Shown piece after piece: positions 6,010-7,260 of a DNA stretch of 7,260 nucleotides. Source of the DNA: DAOPJM01 sp964490325 (GTDB taxonomy: Bacteria > Bacillota > Clostridia > Christensenellales > CAG-138); NCBI GenBank assembly GCA_964490325.1, contig CAZBBX010000055.1, positions 1 to 7,260 on the forward strand, in the 5' to 3' direction. The notes under the pieces were generated by a model. That model was not told the origin of the DNA and searched no databases. It was given only the letters and a program-made list of their open reading frames with translations. The stretch's first letter is position 1. The number at the start of each line of letters is the position of its first letter. Made by a program: the position numbers and the translations under genes.

Positions 6010-6016
6010 CCGATTT

Positions 6017-6045
6017 TTGACTTTTCTTGCGTTATGGGGTAATAT
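6017..6045 (+). promoter_or_regulatory. Candidate rightward promoter P1
   Basis: TTGACT (6017-6022) and TAATAT (6040-6045) are separated by 17 bases. The -35 matches the consensus at 5 of 6 and the -10 at 4 of 6. Its -35 lies 7 bases from the -35 of the hydrogenase promoter, so the two would be back to back. A transcript from here would have a leader of about 200 bases before the SH3b gene. Confidence 0.4.
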
Positions 6046-6163
6046 ATTTTATGAAGGGAAAGCTTACGGAGGGGAAAAAACGCCAAGCACGGGACGGGCT
6101 GTACCAAATTGATCCCCGTTCATACGGGCGTATACACAATAACACAGAAAAAATGCAAATATT

Positions 6164-6193
6164 TTGAAAGAAATACGCGCTTGGGACTATGAA
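6164..6193 (+). promoter_or_regulatory. Candidate rightward promoter P2
   Basis: TTGAAA (6164-6169, 5 of 6) and TATGAA (6188-6193, 4 of 6) with an 18-base spacer. It would give a leader of about 55 bases before the SH3b start at 6254. A TATGAT at 6211-6216 is a better -10 hexamer but has no -35 at suitable spacing. P1 and P2 cannot be ranked from sequence. Confidence 0.35.
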
Positions 6194-6253
6194 AAACCGT
6201 TTAATTAAGGTATGATAGTACTGAGCCAAATAGAAACGAATGAGGTGAAAAAA

Positions 6254-7054
6254 ATGGCTAACAAACGTTTTCGCATCACGCCGCAGGGATATATGGTTTT
6301 GGCGGCGATCGTCATCTTTATCATTGCGCTGGTGCTGCTCTTAGTTAAGTTCGCCTGCGACTGCAGCGGTTCTGGCGGCACGGCGGAGGCTACCGCCACG
6401 CCAAGCGCAAGCCCCACGGCTACGCCTTCCGCCGATCCGTATGCGTATACGACCGCGTCGCCCGATGCGGGCACGCTTACAACGCCGTCAGGAAGCGACA
6501 CCGTGGCCTCGCCCGATGCGTCAAGCTCGGCTGCCGCTACAGGCAGCGCTTCCGCCACGAACGCCACCGCGACCTCGACGCCCTCCAACATCCTCACCGA
6601 GCCTACAAGCTCCATGAAGAGCAATGCGCAGGACGGTTCCGTCAAGAGCGACAACACGAACATCCGCAAGGGACCCGGCACGGGCTACGACAAGGTCGGC
6701 AGCTACGCGGCAGGCACCGCCCTCAAGATCTACACCACGCAGGACGGCTGGTACTTCGTACAGATCGTCAGCGAGAGCAAGTACGGCTATGTCCGCAAGG
6801 ATCTGGTCAAGCTGGTCGGCGAGGATCAGCCCTCCGACACGGTCAAGGGTACCGTCACCGCAACGACCATTGCGTTCCGCAAGTCGGCGTCCACCGACTC
6901 CGCTGCGATCGGGCAGTACAGCAAGGGACAGATCGTGTACATCTACTATAAGGAAGGCGACTTCTACTACGTCATGGTGGCGGGTTCGGGCGCCAAGGGC
7001 TATATGTTCGCAGAGTACGTCAAGGCTTCGGGAACAGTTCCCGACAAGCCGTAA
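6254..7054 (+). CDS. Membrane-anchored protein with two bacterial SH3 (SH3b) domains
   Basis: 266 residues. A short basic N-terminus (MANKRFR) precedes one hydrophobic segment (about 13-33), consistent with an N-in, C-out anchor. Residues of about 38-125 are a low-complexity Ser/Thr/Ala/Pro linker including the tandem TATPSASP/TATPSADP. Two SH3b repeats follow. The first (about 128-188) has NIRKGPGTGYDKVGSYAAG and the DGWYFVQI/YGYVRKDLV strands; the second (about 197-257) has AFRKSASTDSAAIGQYSKG and KGYMFAEYV. SH3b domains commonly bind peptidoglycan or target cell-wall enzymes. No catalytic domain is present, so a wall-binding or scaffold role outside the cell is inferred. The ATG at 6254 has GAGGTG (6242-6247) six bases upstream. 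An upstream ATG at 6212 lacks a site and overlaps a possible -10. It stands alone between the divergent hydrogenase operon and a terminator. Confidence 0.85.
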   Translation: MANKRFRITPQGYMVLAAIVIFIIALVLLLVKFACDCSGSGGTAEATATPSASPTATPSADPYAYTTASPDAGTLTTPSGSDTVASPDASSSAAATGSASATNATATSTPSNILTEPTSSMKSNAQDGSVKSDNTNIRKGPGTGYDKVGSYAAGTALKIYTTQDGWYFVQIVSESKYGYVRKDLVKLVGEDQPSDTVKGTVTATTIAFRKSASTDSAAIGQYSKGQIVYIYYKEGDFYYVMVAGSGAKGYMFAEYVKASGTVPDKP

Positions 7055-7072
7055 AAAAATAAAAAGAGCTTG

Positions 7073-7107
7073 TACCGCGCCGCTTTATCGGCGCGGTATT
7101 CCTTTGG
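7073..7107 (+). terminator. Intrinsic-type terminator after the SH3b gene
   Basis: A perfect 10-bp GC-rich stem, TACCGCGCCG (7073-7082) with CGGCGCGGTA (7089-7098), and a six-base CTTTAT loop lie 18 bases after the stop codon. The following TTCCTTTGG is only moderately T-rich. An A-rich run on the 5' side (7052-7067) would give a U-rich tail on the opposite strand, so it may work in both directions. Confidence 0.75.
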
Positions 7108-7164
7108 TCACGGGCACAATCCTCAAACTTTGTCAAAAAAAGAAAAGGATTCCGAAAAAAAGAC

Positions 7165-7193
7165 TTGCAATCCTTGTAGGAAGCCGCTATAAT
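7165..7193 (+). promoter_or_regulatory. Promoter of the tRNA-Thr gene
   Basis: TTGCAA (7165-7170) and a perfect TATAAT (7188-7193) with the ideal 17-base spacer. A GC-rich GGGCG follows the -10, as in stringently controlled stable-RNA promoters. A-tracts at about 7135-7160 sit where an UP element would. Transcription should begin near 7200, leaving a leader of about six bases. Confidence 0.8.
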
Positions 7194-7206
7194 GGGCGTT
7201 GCGAAC

Positions 7207-7260
7207 GCTGGTGTAGCTCAGTAGGTAGAGCACGTCATTGGTAATGACGAGGTAGTCAGT
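7207..7260 (+). tRNA. tRNA-Thr (anticodon GGT), 3' end outside window
   Basis: The visible 54 bases fold as a tRNA: acceptor strand GCTGGTG (7207-7213), TA, D-stem GCTC/GAGC (7216-7219, 7228-7231), and anticodon stem CGTCA/TGACG (7233-7237, 7245-7249). The seven-base loop TTGGTAA places anticodon GGT at 7240-7242. A five-base variable loop (7250-7254) and the first T-arm strand GTCAG (7255-7259) follow. The anticodon GGT reads ACC and ACU, assigning threonine. The T-loop, the 3' acceptor strand and any CCA are cut off. Confidence 0.95.

Larger units (their letters stand above)
6010..6253. other. Divergent intergenic region and leader of the SH3b gene
   Basis: About 240 bases between the hydrogenase promoter and the SH3b gene. 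No convincing gene was found. It holds two candidate rightward promoters, listed separately, and a small hairpin CCCGT-TCAT-ACGGG (6115-6128). A 38-codon ORF (6051-6167) has no ribosome binding site at proper spacing and no recognisable sequence. The core motifs of c-di-AMP and c-di-GMP riboswitches were looked for and not found. Confidence 0.5.

Noticed and set aside
5930..6010. N-terminal extension of hydC to an upstream ATG
   Set aside because: The extension covers the TATAAT and -35 of the operon promoter and adds non-NuoE sequence; the ATG at 5929 has a perfect AGGAGG.
6051..6167. 38-codon plus-strand ORF upstream of the SH3b gene
   Set aside because: The nearest G-run is about 11 bases or more from the ATG, and the start coincides with the predicted P1 start site. 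The peptide has no recognisable feature. It cannot be excluded but is not supported.
6032..6229. 65-residue minus-strand open frame in the intergenic region
   Set aside because: No ribosome binding site, no recognisable domain, and it overlaps candidate promoters; it is AT-rich non-coding sequence by appearance.
6051..6253. c-di-AMP or c-di-GMP riboswitch in the SH3b leader
   Set aside because: A TACGGAGG stretch and small hairpins look superficially similar to the c-di-AMP class, but the other conserved core segments of either class are absent.
6254..6370. Lipoprotein signal peptide in the SH3b protein
   Set aside because: The sequence before C35 is VKFA, lacking the usual Leu at -3 and having Lys there; a simple transmembrane anchor fits better.

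Overview
The window most likely comes from an anaerobic, fairly GC-rich member of the Clostridia, possibly a gut organism. The basis is an electron-bifurcating [FeFe]-hydrogenase type gene cluster, purine-rich AGGAGG-type ribosome binding sites, ATGA/GTGA stop-start overlaps and TATAAT-type promoters. The genus cannot be named from the sequence alone.

The left 5.9 kb (positions 1 to 5929) is one long operon on the minus strand, read right to left. The order is a NuoE-like [2Fe-2S] subunit (HydC), a DRTGG-domain protein, an RsbW-like GHKL ATPase, a sensory-type [FeFe]-hydrogenase homologue, a second DRTGG protein, a PHP-family metal phosphoesterase, a second GHKL ATPase, a small thioredoxin-like [2Fe-2S] protein, and NuoF-like HydB. 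HydB runs off the left edge, so its C-terminal third is missing. The catalytic subunit HydA would be expected just beyond that edge but is not in the window. HydB and HydC supply the NAD(H)/FMN part of an electron-bifurcating hydrogenase. The genes between them look like a sensing and signalling module: a hydrogenase domain lacking the usual proton-transfer cysteine, two ATP-binding proteins without phosphoacceptor domains, a putative phosphoesterase and two small ligand-binding-like domains.

Positions 5930 to 6253 are a divergent intergenic region. It carries a good extended -10 promoter for the hydrogenase operon, with a 15-bp dyad between its start site and the hydC ribosome binding site. 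It also holds weaker candidate promoters facing right.

On the plus strand, 6254 to 7054 encodes a membrane-anchored protein with a Ser/Thr/Ala/Pro-rich linker and two SH3b domains, probably cell-wall associated. A hairpin resembling an intrinsic terminator follows it. The window ends in the first 54 bases of a tRNA-Thr(GGT) gene, preceded by a near-consensus promoter. The right part appears functionally unrelated to the hydrogenase operon.
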